A stretch of DNA of 64,000 nt from Leptospirales bacterium (GCA_013297885.1 JAAFIR010000016.1:38145-102144), one strand, 5' to 3'; counted from the first letter of the stretch, positions 56,963 through 64,000 are shown. Notes: a model not told the origin generated them from the letters alone. A program made the numbers and translations.

Positions 56963-58282
56963 ATGAAGTATCTTTTTTATTTATTACCATTTGTATTTTT
57001 TTTACCAATAAAATCTATTTTATCTTTTTGTGGATTTTATGTTGCCAAAGCAGATGCTTCACTTTATAACAAAGCATCTCGTGTTGTCTTAGTCAGAAAT
57101 GATGATCGAACAGTAATATCTATGATGAACGATTATGAAGGTGATCTAAAAAATTTTGCAATTGTTGTTCCAGTGCCAGAAATTTTGGAAAGAGATCAAA
57201 TCAATATTGGTGATAGCAAAATTATAGATCATATAGATGCATTTTCAGCACCAAGACTTGTAGAATATTTTGATTCCAATCCTTGCCAAAGATATGAAGA
57301 AGAAAGTGGTTGGGATTTTAGAAAAAAAGATAAGACTCCGATTCCAAGCTTATCTTACCAGAATAAACCAGCAGCACAAGATCTAGGTGTTAAAGTAGAA
57401 GCAACATATACAATTGGAGAATATGATATTCAAATTCTTTCTGCAAAATTTTCAGACGGTCTTGAAACTTGGCTCAATCAAAACGGATACAAAGTTCCAA
57501 AAAATGCATCCGAATCTTTAAAACCTTATATCAAACAAAAACTAAAATTTTTTGTGGCAAAAGTAAATTTAAAATCAATTGAAAAAGGAATCACTTATTT
57601 AAGACCAATTCAATTTGCATTTGAGTCTCCAAAATTTATGTTACCAATAAGACTTGGAATGTTAAATGCAAAAGGTGAACAAGATTTGTTACTTTATGTA
57701 TTAAGTAAAAACGGTAGAGTGGAAACTACAAATTATAGAACAGTTAAACTTCCTTCTGATTTAGAAGTTCCAGAATTTGTAAAAAAAGATTTTGCAAATT
57801 TTTATAAAGCTATGTTTGATGAACAAACTAGAAAAGAAAATTTTTCTGCCGTGTTCACTGAATACTTTTGGAATATGTCTTGGTGTGATCCATGTGCAGC
57901 TGATCCACTTTCAAATGAAGAATTAAAAAAACTTGGTGTGTTTTGGTTAAATGGAAATGATAATTTTAAAAAAGAACTACCCTCTTCCACTTTTGTTACA
58001 AGACTTCATATTCGTTATAACAACCAAACATTTCCTGAAGATTTGAGTTTTACGGAAACAAAAGATCAATCAAATTTTCAAGGAAGATATATAATACAAC
58101 ATCCTTGGAAAGGAAGTCCAAATGAATGCTCTGCTGCAAAACAATATTTTGAAAATTTGGAAGGAAGACAAAAACTAAGAGCTGAAAATTATAAAAAGCT
58201 AACAGGTCTTGACGCTGAAGAAAAAATGAATTTACCACGTGAAGAAAAAAAAGAAAAATGGTGGAAAAAAATTTGGAAATAA
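56963..58282 (+). CDS. DUF2330 exported protein
   Basis: 439 residues with a signal peptide (MKYLFYLLPFVFFLPIKSIL). FCGFYVAKADASLYNKASRV and VLVRNDDRTVISMMNDYEGD then FAIVVPVPEIL are the DUF2330 signature. Cysteines at CGFYV, SNPCQRYEE, WCDPCAADP and NECSAAK could form disulphides in the periplasm. The family is of unknown function. GAGGATTTT precedes the ATG. It overlaps the DUF3108 gene by 25 bases, so the two are translated together; the LruC gene follows. Confidence 0.88.
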   Translation: MKYLFYLLPFVFFLPIKSILSFCGFYVAKADASLYNKASRVVLVRNDDRTVISMMNDYEGDLKNFAIVVPVPEILERDQINIGDSKIIDHIDAFSAPRLVEYFDSNPCQRYEEESGWDFRKKDKTPIPSLSYQNKPAAQDLGVKVEATYTIGEYDIQILSAKFSDGLETWLNQNGYKVPKNASESLKPYIKQKLKFFVAKVNLKSIEKGITYLRPIQFAFESPKFMLPIRLGMLNAKGEQDLLLYVLSKNGRVETTNYRTVKLPSDLEVPEFVKKDFANFYKAMFDEQTRKENFSAVFTEYFWNMSWCDPCAADPLSNEELKKLGVFWLNGNDNFKKELPSSTFVTRLHIRYNNQTFPEDLSFTETKDQSNFQGRYIIQHPWKGSPNECSAAKQYFENLEGRQKLRAENYKKLTGLDAEEKMNLPREEKKEKWWKKIWK

Positions 58283-59070
58283 AAAAATTTCTATTTAGTT
58301 TTTTTTTCACATTTAATTTATTTTCTGAGAGTTTTGGTTTGGGTGAAAATTTAAAATATGAAATTTCACTTCTTGGAATCACAGTGGGTTATTCCACGAT
58401 GAAAGTTGTTGGTATGACTAGGTGTGAAAAAGATGACTGTATTATTTTTGAAACTAGGGCTTTTGGGACTGATTGGTTAAATCGTTTTTTTAAAGTAGAT
58501 GATAGAATAGTTTCTTTCTGGAACACAAAAAAGAAAATGCCTGTTTATTCTGAAAAAAAACTTCATGAGGGTTTTTTTAAAAGAACACATATTGTAAAAT
58601 TTGATCTTCAAAAAAGAACCGCTCATTTTGAAAGAACTTCTTATTCCGGAAATAATGAAAAAGGAGAAGAAAGAAAAGATGCAAAATGGACTGAAAAAAC
58701 TGGTGACGTTCTAAATCTTCCAAATGAATTCCAAGATATTTTATCTGCAATTTATTACCAAAGAGAATACAAATCAAATCCAGAAATAGGAAAATCTTTT
58801 GGAATACAATTATTTGATGATTTAAAACTTACTGAAATGAAAGTTACAATTTTAAAAAAAGAAAAAATTGAATTAAACATCAATTCACAAAAAAAAGAAT
58901 ATGATACAATTTTAGTACAACCATTTATCAAAACTACTGGGATTTTTAGATCTAAAGGAAATATTTTTATTTGGATTTCAGACGATGAAAAAAGAATTCC
59001 GTTAAAGATAACTGCTGACTTACCTGTTGCAGGACATATAACTGTTCAATTGACTACGCAAATAAATTAG
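58258..59070 (+). CDS. DUF3108 exported protein
   Basis: 270 residues, starting with a signal peptide (KKFLFSFFFTFNLFSESFG). GENLKYEISLLGITVGYSTM and RTFGTDWLNRFFKVDDRIVS-like segments, then ILSAIYYQREYK, GKSFGIQLFDDLK and FIWISDDEKRIPLKI, fit the DUF3108 family of periplasmic or outer-membrane-associated beta-rich proteins. Function unknown. It shares the operon with DUF2330 upstream. Confidence 0.82.
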   Translation: MVEKNLEIKKFLFSFFFTFNLFSESFGLGENLKYEISLLGITVGYSTMKVVGMTRCEKDDCIIFETRAFGTDWLNRFFKVDDRIVSFWNTKKKMPVYSEKKLHEGFFKRTHIVKFDLQKRTAHFERTSYSGNNEKGEERKDAKWTEKTGDVLNLPNEFQDILSAIYYQREYKSNPEIGKSFGIQLFDDLKLTEMKVTILKKEKIELNINSQKKEYDTILVQPFIKTTGIFRSKGNIFIWISDDEKRIPLKITADLPVAGHITVQLTTQIN

Positions 59071-59159
59071 AATTATTTTAGTTTTTTTTATTGTATTTGT
59101 CAAAAAATTTCTTGATAAATTTCTTAAGAAATACTTATAATAAAATAAGGAGAAAATCT

Positions 59160-60716
59160 GTGAAAAATAAACTCATTATTATATTAGTAATTTTTTCTTT
59201 TATAACATTTTGTGACAAAAAGAAAAAACAAGTTGTACCAATCATCTCTTCAGTGGAAAATAAAAAAGAAGCTAAAGTTGTAGTTGTAACTGCAAACCCA
59301 AATGCAAATTCTTCAATTGGGTTAAACAATCCAACAACTTCTCAAGCATCAAATACTCCAGCTGTAATTCCTACAGTTTCAGAAGTAGAACCAGTTGTTC
59401 AAGTTAGTACTACACCAAACTATACACCACCTTTTACTTTTGACAACACAACAACAATTCCTGTTATTGTAACTGTTAATTATTCTAATGGTGCACCTGT
59501 TCCAAATTGTGTTGTAGTTATAACTGACCCTAGCCAAAACAATTCTACAGTATTTCAACAAGTTACAAATTCTTCTGGTCAAACAACCGGTAGTATTATT
59601 TTACCAAGCACTTCAACTTCAGTTATCGTAACTGTAACTGTTGGATCTTTTACTTCTCAACCTGCAATAATTCCTCTTGTTGTTCAAGTTACTGAAAATG
59701 GTGTAGTAGCAAATGTTTCTGTAACTGCAATTGGAAATATTACTCTTCCAATCCCTCCACCAACAAATCCAATCCCACCAATGGTTGATTCTGATGGAGA
59801 TGGTGTTGAAGATTCAAAAGATGCTTATCCCAATGACCCAACTAGAACTACAATCATTCGTTTTCCAGCAAGTGGTGTAAACACTTTAGCATTTGAAGAT
59901 TTATTTCCAGATGCAGGGGATGCTGATTTAAATGATTATGTTATTCAATTTTATAATGAAGAAGATTTGAACGCTAAAGGTGAAATTGTAGAAGTCAGAG
60001 GTGCATACCAACATGTTGCAAAAGGTGCTGGATATAATCACAAATTAAAACTACTTTTCCCAACTAATTTAAATATAAGTTATCAAACAACAGTAACAAA
60101 TGCTGATGGTATTGCTCAAAGTTCAAGCCAAGTTAGTTTTGTTCCAACTCCAACTCAATTAAACGAAGGTTTGGAAATTTTAGGTGATAGCTCAACTACC
60201 ATCTCCTCACCAAATTCTCATTTAGGTCAAATTTACCAACCAGGCCATGTTTCAAAAGTTAAAATTAAATTTAATACACCTGTTGCAAGGATTTCAATTG
60301 GAAATGCTCCTTATAATGTTTACATGAATGTAATTTCTACTGGACATGATGTTTATTTTCCAAACAAATACTTTAATGCAAATGGTACGGATAGATTCTT
60401 AGATTCAAATGGTTTCCCTTGGGCAATTATGGTTCCTGGTGTTTGGGCTTGGCCTCTTGAAAGCCAAGATATTAGAAATGCTAGTGTAACAGGTTATCCA
60501 AAATTTCAATCTTGGGCTAGTTCAAAAGGTGTATATGATAAGGACTGGTTCAATACTGTAACTTCTGGAAAAGTTTTTCCTATTCCATCAACTTATAGTC
60601 CGCTATTAGCATTTATAAACCAAATTGATCAAAAAAATACTACTTTGATTTCATTACTTTTACTTTCTGTAGGGATTTCAGTTAGTTATTTGATAAGAAA
60701 AAGAATTTTCGCTTAA
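59160..60716 (+). CDS. LruC-domain lipoprotein with C-terminal membrane segment
   Basis: The start is placed at GTG 59160 because AAGGAG lies 8 bases upstream and the protein then begins with a signal peptide (MKNKLIIILVIFSFITFC) ending in a lipobox; the frame is open from 59091. About 518 residues: a low-complexity Pro/Thr/Val region with an Ig-like CarboxypepD-type domain (VIVTVNYSNGAPVPNCVVVI), a calcium-loop-like DSDGDGVEDSKDAYPNDPTR, and the LruC domain (FEDLFPDAGDADLNDYVIQF). The C-terminus has a hydrophobic stretch and basic tail (TTLISLLLLSVGISVSYLIR) as in anchored or sorted proteins. Surface exposure is likely. Confidence 0.82.
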   Translation: MKNKLIIILVIFSFITFCDKKKKQVVPIISSVENKKEAKVVVVTANPNANSSIGLNNPTTSQASNTPAVIPTVSEVEPVVQVSTTPNYTPPFTFDNTTTIPVIVTVNYSNGAPVPNCVVVITDPSQNNSTVFQQVTNSSGQTTGSIILPSTSTSVIVTVTVGSFTSQPAIIPLVVQVTENGVVANVSVTAIGNITLPIPPPTNPIPPMVDSDGDGVEDSKDAYPNDPTRTTIIRFPASGVNTLAFEDLFPDAGDADLNDYVIQFYNEEDLNAKGEIVEVRGAYQHVAKGAGYNHKLKLLFPTNLNISYQTTVTNADGIAQSSSQVSFVPTPTQLNEGLEILGDSSTTISSPNSHLGQIYQPGHVSKVKIKFNTPVARISIGNAPYNVYMNVISTGHDVYFPNKYFNANGTDRFLDSNGFPWAIMVPGVWAWPLESQDIRNASVTGYPKFQSWASSKGVYDKDWFNTVTSGKVFPIPSTYSPLLAFINQIDQKNTTLISLLLLSVGISVSYLIRKRIFA

Positions 60717-60731
60717 ACCTCAACAGTGACT

Positions 60732-60763
60732 AAACCACATCAAATAATTTGATGTGGTTTTTT
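60732..60763 (+). terminator. Rho-independent terminator after the LruC gene
   Basis: AAACCACATCAAA taa TTTGATGTGGTTT forms a perfect 13-base stem followed by TTT. It lies 16 bases after the stop codon and would end the DUF2330-DUF3108-LruC transcript. Confidence 0.85.
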
Positions 60764-60837
60764 ATTTAATTCAACATTTTTAAAAATATTTTCCTAAATT
60801 TAATTCTATAAAGAAAAGAATTTTACTTAAATTTTAT

Positions 60838-60927
60838 TTGACAAGTTCACTGTGTAGTTCACTGTGTAGTTCACTGTGTAGTTCACTGTGTAGGTCACTG
60901 TGTAGGTCACTGTGTAGGGAGGACAAT
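60838..60927 (+). repeat. six 12-base tandem repeats in the vapBC control region
   Basis: TTGACA at 60838-60843 is followed by four units of GTTCACTGTGTA and two of GGTCACTGTGTA (60845-60916) and then GGGAGGACAAT before the vapB ATG. Each unit junction makes GTGTAGTTCAC, an imperfect palindrome (GTG...CAC), so the array provides evenly spaced dyads one helical turn plus about 1.5 bases apart. This could be the operator for VapB-VapC autorepression. Slippage could change the number of units and alter promoter or leader spacing. No TATAAT-like box is seen in the array. Confidence 0.85.
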
Positions 60928-61128
60928 ATGCCAACTAATTTAGCTATTGATGATGTTCTTTTAGGAGAAGCTTTAAAACTAGGACATTTTAAATCAAAAA
61001 AAGAAACTGTAAATTCAGCATTAAAAGAATTTATCCAAAAAAGAAAACAAAAAGAAATACTCAGTTTTTTTGGAACAATTGATTATGATCCAAAATTCAA
61101 TTACAAAAAAAGCCGAAATAGAAAATGA
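60928..61128 (+). CDS. vapB: VapB-type antitoxin (DUF2191)
   Basis: 66 residues from the ATG at 60928, chosen because GGGAGG lies 6 bases upstream; the longer open frame to 60838 only translates the repeats. MPTNLAIDDVLLGEALKLG and KKETVNSALKEFIQKRKQ form the ribbon-helix-helix DNA-binding part. LSFFGTIDYDPKFNYKK is the toxin-wrapping tail typical of DUF2191 VapB proteins. It overlaps vapC by 4 bases. It would bind its own control region with VapC. Confidence 0.9.
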   Translation: MPTNLAIDDVLLGEALKLGHFKSKKETVNSALKEFIQKRKQKEILSFFGTIDYDPKFNYKKSRNRK

Positions 61129-61529
61129 AAATTATTCCAGACACAGCCATCTGGTCCTATGTATTTAGAAGAGAAAAGCCTAATCTGCTAATCCAAAATT
61201 TACTTTCGAAATTTATTGATGAAGGAAAAGTTTGGTTACCAGGAATCATTAAACAAGAAGTATTGTCCGGAATAAAAAATGATATTCAATTTAAAAAATT
61301 ATCAATTAACTTAAATCATTTCCCAGAACTAAAAGCAACTAATGAAGATCATATACTAGCAGCAAACTTTTTTAATAAATGCCAGAAATCTGGTATTCAA
61401 GGAAGTCATATAGATTTTTTAATTTTAGCAATTGCAAAAAATAATTCTGCTTCTATTCTCACCACAGACAAAGATTTTAAAAATTACAAAAAAATAATTC
61501 AATTTGATCTTCAACTAATTGAAGTATAA
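61125..61529 (+). CDS. vapC: VapC-type PIN-domain toxin
   Basis: 134-residue PIN ribonuclease. The acidic metal-binding set is Asp6 (IPDTAIW), Glu45 (IKQEVLSG), Asp97 (HIDFLILA) and Asp115 (TTDKDF), all present. It likely cleaves tRNA or rRNA when VapB is degraded. The first motif reads IPDTAIW rather than the common VDTSVW. It shares the operon with vapB and ends 6 bases before the convergent lipoprotein gene. Confidence 0.92.
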   Translation: MKIIPDTAIWSYVFRREKPNLLIQNLLSKFIDEGKVWLPGIIKQEVLSGIKNDIQFKKLSINLNHFPELKATNEDHILAANFFNKCQKSGIQGSHIDFLILAIAKNNSASILTTDKDFKNYKKIIQFDLQLIEV

Positions 61530-61535
61530 ACAAAT

Positions 61536-62132
61536 TCACTTCTTAACTTCTTTTTTTAATTCTTCTTTAATTTGTTCACGGCTAGATTTGTTAACTAAAA
61601 CAATATTATAAACAATATTGAATTTTGTAATACTTGGTTCATCTGTTTTATGAGTGAAAGTCCAACGTGTAGAATCATTTTGTATGATTTTTAAAAGTTG
61701 TTGAATTCTTGTACTTCTATCTGTATTTACTGTTTCAATTTTACCTGTTTTTGGATTTAAGTTAACTTTAATAATTCCATCATCAATAAAATCTTTTTTA
61801 TTAAATTTTAAAAGTTCCTCCATCATAAATTTATCACCACCAAGATCAGGATTACGTTTGATATTGTCTGATTGTCTAATTTGACGGACAGTATAAGCAT
61901 CACTTGAAATAAGAACTCTAAAAAGTTCTTCACTGGATTTAGATTCTTTTTTGAATAAAGGATGATCGTCAGAGGTGATTAAAACTTCAACACCATTTTC
62001 ATCAAAGATTTTTTCTTTTTCACCAGCAGGATAAATTTTTTGGTGAATTAATTCAGCAGATTTGGAATCTGTTTTTTTTGTTTCTGTGGAAGAACAATAT
62101 GATAGAAGAAAAATTAAAGCAATAAATTTCAT
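61536..62132 (-). CDS. lipoprotein of unknown function
   Basis: 198 residues starting MKFIALIFLLSYC, with a lipobox at Cys13 followed by SSTETKK. The mature protein is hydrophilic, with KIDENGVEVLITSDDHPLFK-like and LFRVLISSDAYTVRQIRQ segments and a VNLNPKTGKIETVNTDRSTR region. I do not recognise the family; it reads like a Leptospira lipoprotein. It is transcribed away from the leucine leader region. Confidence 0.75.
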   Translation of the reverse strand: MKFIALIFLLSYCSSTETKKTDSKSAELIHQKIYPAGEKEKIFDENGVEVLITSDDHPLFKKESKSSEELFRVLISSDAYTVRQIRQSDNIKRNPDLGGDKFMMEELLKFNKKDFIDDGIIKVNLNPKTGKIETVNTDRSTRIQQLLKIIQNDSTRWTFTHKTDEPSITKFNIVYNIVLVNKSSREQIKEELKKEVKK

Positions 62133-62434
62133 AAAAACAATTTTTTTTTAAAGAATTAATTTGCAAATATTTATTCTATTTCATTTTAGTTAATTTAGGT
62201 TTTTCGTATACTGATTGACAATAATAATTACCTATTTTAAACAACAAAATTCAATAAGGACATACAACTATTTAAAAGTGAAGGGTAATTACTTTTGGCA
62301 ATTGGTTGATAACGGTTAATTTTATTATTAAAATTATTCAATTAAATTGAATTTATATAATCCTTATAAAGAATTTAGAATTAAATAATCAAAAAAAAAC
62401 TTTACAAAAAAATAAATCTTCCGATTGTAGTACT

Positions 62435-62479
62435 ATGAATTATTTTTCAAAAAACCTACTTCTGCTTCTAATTTTATAG
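62435..62479 (+). CDS. leucine-rich leader peptide
   Basis: ATG to TAG codes MNYFSKNLLLLLIL. Codons 8-12 are CTA CTT CTG CTT CTA, then ATT TTA: six leucine codons in the last seven, using five different codon positions and mostly the CTN family, unlike the TTA-rich surrounding genes. It is too short for normal gene finding. The Shine-Dalgarno sequence is weak. Its position before a terminator hairpin and an isopropylmalate-synthase-like gene is that of an attenuator leader. Confidence 0.78.
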   Translation: MNYFSKNLLLLLIL

Positions 62480-62505
62480 AGCAGGAGTATGTTTTTTTGA
62501 AATTT

Positions 62506-62539
62506 AAAAAAGCCTACTCGGAAAGAGTGGGCTTTTTTT
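62506..62539 (+). terminator. attenuator terminator in front of the leuA-like gene
   Basis: AAAAAA GCCTACTC ggaaa GAGTGGGC TTTTTTT: an 8-base G/C-containing stem (one G-U pair) extended by A-T pairs and ending in seven Ts. It lies 27 bases after the leader stop and 43 bases before the leuA-like ATG, so it would stop transcription before that gene. Confidence 0.88.
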
Positions 62540-62582
62540 GTTTATAGTCAACTTTTCTGAGTTCGCAAAAAAAGGAGACTAT

Positions 62583-63758
62583 ATGAAACCCCAATTTTAC
62601 GATGTGACTTTAAGAGATGGTAACCAAGCTTTAAAAAAATCTTGGGATTTATCCAGCAAAGAAATTATATTTAAACAACTTTTAAAACTTGGAGTAAATG
62701 GAATAGAAGTTGGATTTGCTTCTGCTTCCAAAAAAGATTTTGAAGCTTGTAAACATTTAGCAAAAATTTCAAACGAGAATGTTGTAATTTCATCTTTATC
62801 AAGAGCAAATGAAAATGAAATTTTAATTTCTTATGATGCTATCAAGTTTGCAAAAAAACATAGAATCCATATTGTTTATCCAGTTTCTGATTTTGCAATT
62901 CAGAATATTTTAAAAATTCCTTACAAACAAGTTTTGGAAAATGTAAAAAGAACTGTCAGCTTCGCAAAATCATTGTTAAACGAGGATGGAGAAGTTCAAT
63001 TTAGTGGAGAACATTTTGGAGATTCATTGGAGTCAGTTGATTTTCAAGCTGAAGTTTTTCAAACTGCATTTGATGCTGGAGCCAAAATTTTAAATTTGCC
63101 AAATACAGTTGAGCGTTATAGACCAAAAACTTTTTGGGATATGATTGTTTCCGTAAAAGAAAAAATTTCAAGAGAGGCAATTTATTCAGTTCATACTCAT
63201 AATGATTTGGGCATGGCAACAGCAGTTACTGTGGAAAGTTTTTTTCTTGGAGTAACCCAGCTTGAAACTTCTTTAAATGGACTTGGAGAAAGAGCTGGCA
63301 ACACAAATATTTTTGAAGTTGCAATTGCATTACACAATTCAGGAGTTGAGCTTGATTTGAATTTGGAAGAAATTTTTCCAACAGCGGAATTGATTTCAAA
63401 AATGTCGGGAATTCCAATTCATGAAAAAGCACCTTTGATTGGAGAGGATGTTTTTTCTCATAGGTCTGGAATTCACCAAGATGGAGTTTTAAAAACAAAT
63501 CATTTGAAAAAAAATGCTTATGGAGCAATTGATCCCAAATTAATCGGACGAACTGACGGTCATAAAATCACAATCACTTCTCAATCTGGTTCCAAAGCGA
63601 TGATAGAAATTTTAAAACAAAATGGAATTGATATTTCCAAAATTGATATTTCAAAACTTCAAGTAGAATTAAAAAATTATTCAGATGCTTTAGATCATGA
63701 ATTAAATGATGAAGAAGTGGTGAATTTTTATCATTCAAAATTTTTAGTGAATGTTTAG
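62583..63758 (+). CDS. 2-isopropylmalate synthase-like enzyme without regulatory domain
   Basis: 391 residues from the ATG at 62583 (AAAAGGAGAC 7 bases upstream; the open frame begins at a TTG at 62538). HMGL-like TIM barrel of the DRE-metallolyase family: [11 protein letters not shown] (Asp7-Arg11-Asp12), [13 protein letters not shown] (metal His204/His206) and [29 protein letters not shown] matches the communication region of isopropylmalate/homocitrate/citramalate synthases. The chain ends soon after and lacks the ~120-residue C-terminal allosteric LeuA domain. The leucine attenuator in front favours leucine synthesis (LeuA2-like). Citramalate or homocitrate synthase activity is possible. 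Confidence 0.88.
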   Translation: MKPQFYDVTLRDGNQALKKSWDLSSKEIIFKQLLKLGVNGIEVGFASASKKDFEACKHLAKISNENVVISSLSRANENEILISYDAIKFAKKHRIHIVYPVSDFAIQNILKIPYKQVLENVKRTVSFAKSLLNEDGEVQFSGEHFGDSLESVDFQAEVFQTAFDAGAKILNLPNTVERYRPKTFWDMIVSVKEKISREAIYSVHTHNDLGMATAVTVESFFLGVTQLETSLNGLGERAGNTNIFEVAIALHNSGVELDLNLEEIFPTAELISKMSGIPIHEKAPLIGEDVFSHRSGIHQDGVLKTNHLKKNAYGAIDPKLIGRTDGHKITITSQSGSKAMIEILKQNGIDISKIDISKLQVELKNYSDALDHELNDEEVVNFYHSKFLVNV

Positions 63759-63766
63759 AATTTTTT

Positions 63767-63888
63767 GGGCGAATTTTTTTTCAAGTAAGGACTTAATTAA
63801 TAAAGCCCTTACCAGAAAAAAACCGGGCTTTCCTTTCTGGTAAAAAAATTTCATTTGAAATTTTTTTACCCCAAGTCAATCCCTTTCC
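63767..63888 (+). repeat. structured intergenic element, copy 12
   Basis: GGGCGAATT begins 8 bases after the leuA-like stop. Arm 1 pairs GTAAGG with CCTTAC inside T- and A-runs. The centre is AACCGGGCTTTCCTTTC. Arm 2 is a perfect GGTAAAAAAATTTC attt GAAATTTTTTTACC. It ends AAGTCAATCCCTTTCC. Confidence 0.82.
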
Positions 63889-63904
63889 ATTAGATAAAAA
63901 GGTG

Positions 63905-63939
63905 ACTTTTTTACTGTTTTATATTATCAGTAAAAAAGT
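63905..63939. other. perfect inverted repeat near the window end
   Basis: ACTTTTTTACTG (63905-63916) pairs with CAGTAAAAAAGT (63928-63939) around an 11-base loop. No gene is seen in 63889-64000. About 50 bases on, AATCCCTTTCAAGG (63969-63982) echoes the 3' core of the repeat element, so this may be part of a neighbouring or damaged copy that continues past the window. Confidence 0.35.
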
Positions 63940-64000
63940 GATCTGAACAATCTGTAGAAGAAGCCTAAATCCCTTTCAAGGTTTAAATCCTAACTAGCGA

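Larger units (their letters stand above)
62350..62539 (+). promoter_or_regulatory. leucine attenuator region (promoter, leader, competing hairpins)
   Basis: TATAAT at 62356-62361 is a good -10 with a weak TTATTC about 17 bases upstream. The transcript would contain a leader peptide (62435-62479). Three pairings compete: (1:2) CTTCTGCT 62459-62466 with AGCAGGAG 62480-62487; (2:3) GAGTA and its T-run (62485-62497) with AAAAAA-GCC-TACTC (62506-62519), the antiterminator; (3:4) GCCTACTC with GAGTGGGC, the terminator. A ribosome stalled at the leucine codons leaves region 2 free and lets 2:3 form. A ribosome at the stop codon covers region 2 and lets the terminator form. The 62133-62349 stretch has no other gene. 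Confidence 0.75.

Noticed and set aside
59091..59159. Longer amino end for the LruC protein
   Set aside because: The extra residues would bury the signal peptide. GTG at 59160 has AAGGAG and gives a proper lipobox.
60838..60927. Repeat-encoded N-terminal extension of VapB, or a mini-CRISPR
   Set aside because: The frame is open from 60838, but a strong GGGAGG site precedes the ATG at 60928, where the family's normal amino end begins. The 12-base units have no spacers.
546..63888. Structured elements as integron attC sites
   Set aside because: They have imperfect-palindrome architecture, but the attC core pattern (RYYYAAC...GTTRRRY) and any integrase gene are absent in the window.
1..64000. 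tRNA, rRNA, insertion sequences or prophage genes
   Set aside because: I looked for T-loop-like GGTTCGA strings, transposase motifs and phage genes and found none that hold up.

Overview
The window looks like part of the chromosome of a Leptospira-like spirochaete (order Leptospirales) with unusually low GC, well under one third by eye. The pointers are family-level and recognised from memory: a DUF1564 protein (a multicopy Leptospira family) plus a decayed second copy, a LruC-domain lipoprotein, an NHL-repeat relic with the ITTDGT signature common in Leptospira surface proteins, LysM-FecR exported proteins, many short-lipobox lipoproteins, frequent TTG/GTG starts and LpxI/LpxB lipid A enzymes. 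No rRNA or tRNA gene, insertion sequence or CRISPR array was seen. The content is mostly housekeeping chromosome with small islands of decay.

Layout. 1-5 kb: end of an alpha/beta hydrolase, an acyl-CoA ligase and a UvrD/PcrA helicase. 5-11.5 kb: AsmA-like envelope protein, lpxB-lpxI-FmdB on the minus strand, then an LCP/LytR_C protein with rsfS. 11.5-15.6 kb: a minus-strand Fe-S assembly operon sufC-sufD-Rieske-sufS-sufU-sufT that has no adjacent sufB. 15.7-18.6 kb: a divergent pair, an EAL phosphodiesterase and an ATPase-like/HDOD fusion. 18.8-25.8 kb: HD hydrolase, phosphatase, thioesterase, NHL relic, PlsC, HemJ and a large sulfatase-fold lipoprotein. 26-31.7 kb: two LysM-FecR paralogues, a NarL-type response regulator, an Ig-like exported protein and a hybrid histidine kinase. 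31.7-37.6 kb: TPR protein back to back with ccmABC, running into purC-purS-purQ and glgC. 37.8-39.2 kb: a frameshifted gene and a DUF1564 gene. 40-44.7 kb: partner-switching module (STAS, RsbW-like kinase, HAMP-PP2C). 44.8-51.6 kb: dihydroorotase, two lipoproteins (COG3014-like and LpoB-like), DNA polymerase IV, a DinB-fold protein, an M32 carboxypeptidase and a small FliG-like protein. 51.6-52.9 kb: non-coding island with two repeat elements and the DUF1564 pseudogene. 53-60.7 kb: papain-FN3 protease, DUF1003, DUF2330, DUF3108 and LruC proteins. 60.8-64 kb: vapBC with a tandem-repeat control region, a lipoprotein, and a leuA-like gene behind a leader.

Two things stand out. First, at 62435-62539 a 14-residue leader peptide with six leucine codons is followed by mutually exclusive antiterminator and terminator hairpins. 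This reads as a classical leucine attenuator in front of an isopropylmalate-synthase-like gene that lacks the usual C-terminal regulatory domain. Second, twelve copies (one partial) of a structured intergenic element recur through the window. Its ends (GGGCGAA ... TTTCGC) and centre (CGGGCTTTTCGCT) are conserved, but its two hairpin arms differ completely in sequence from copy to copy while staying self-complementary. Nine of the twelve begin within about 36 bases of the stop codon of a gene read in the same direction.

All functional calls come from reading the translations and nucleotides by eye. No alignment, profile search or folding program was run.
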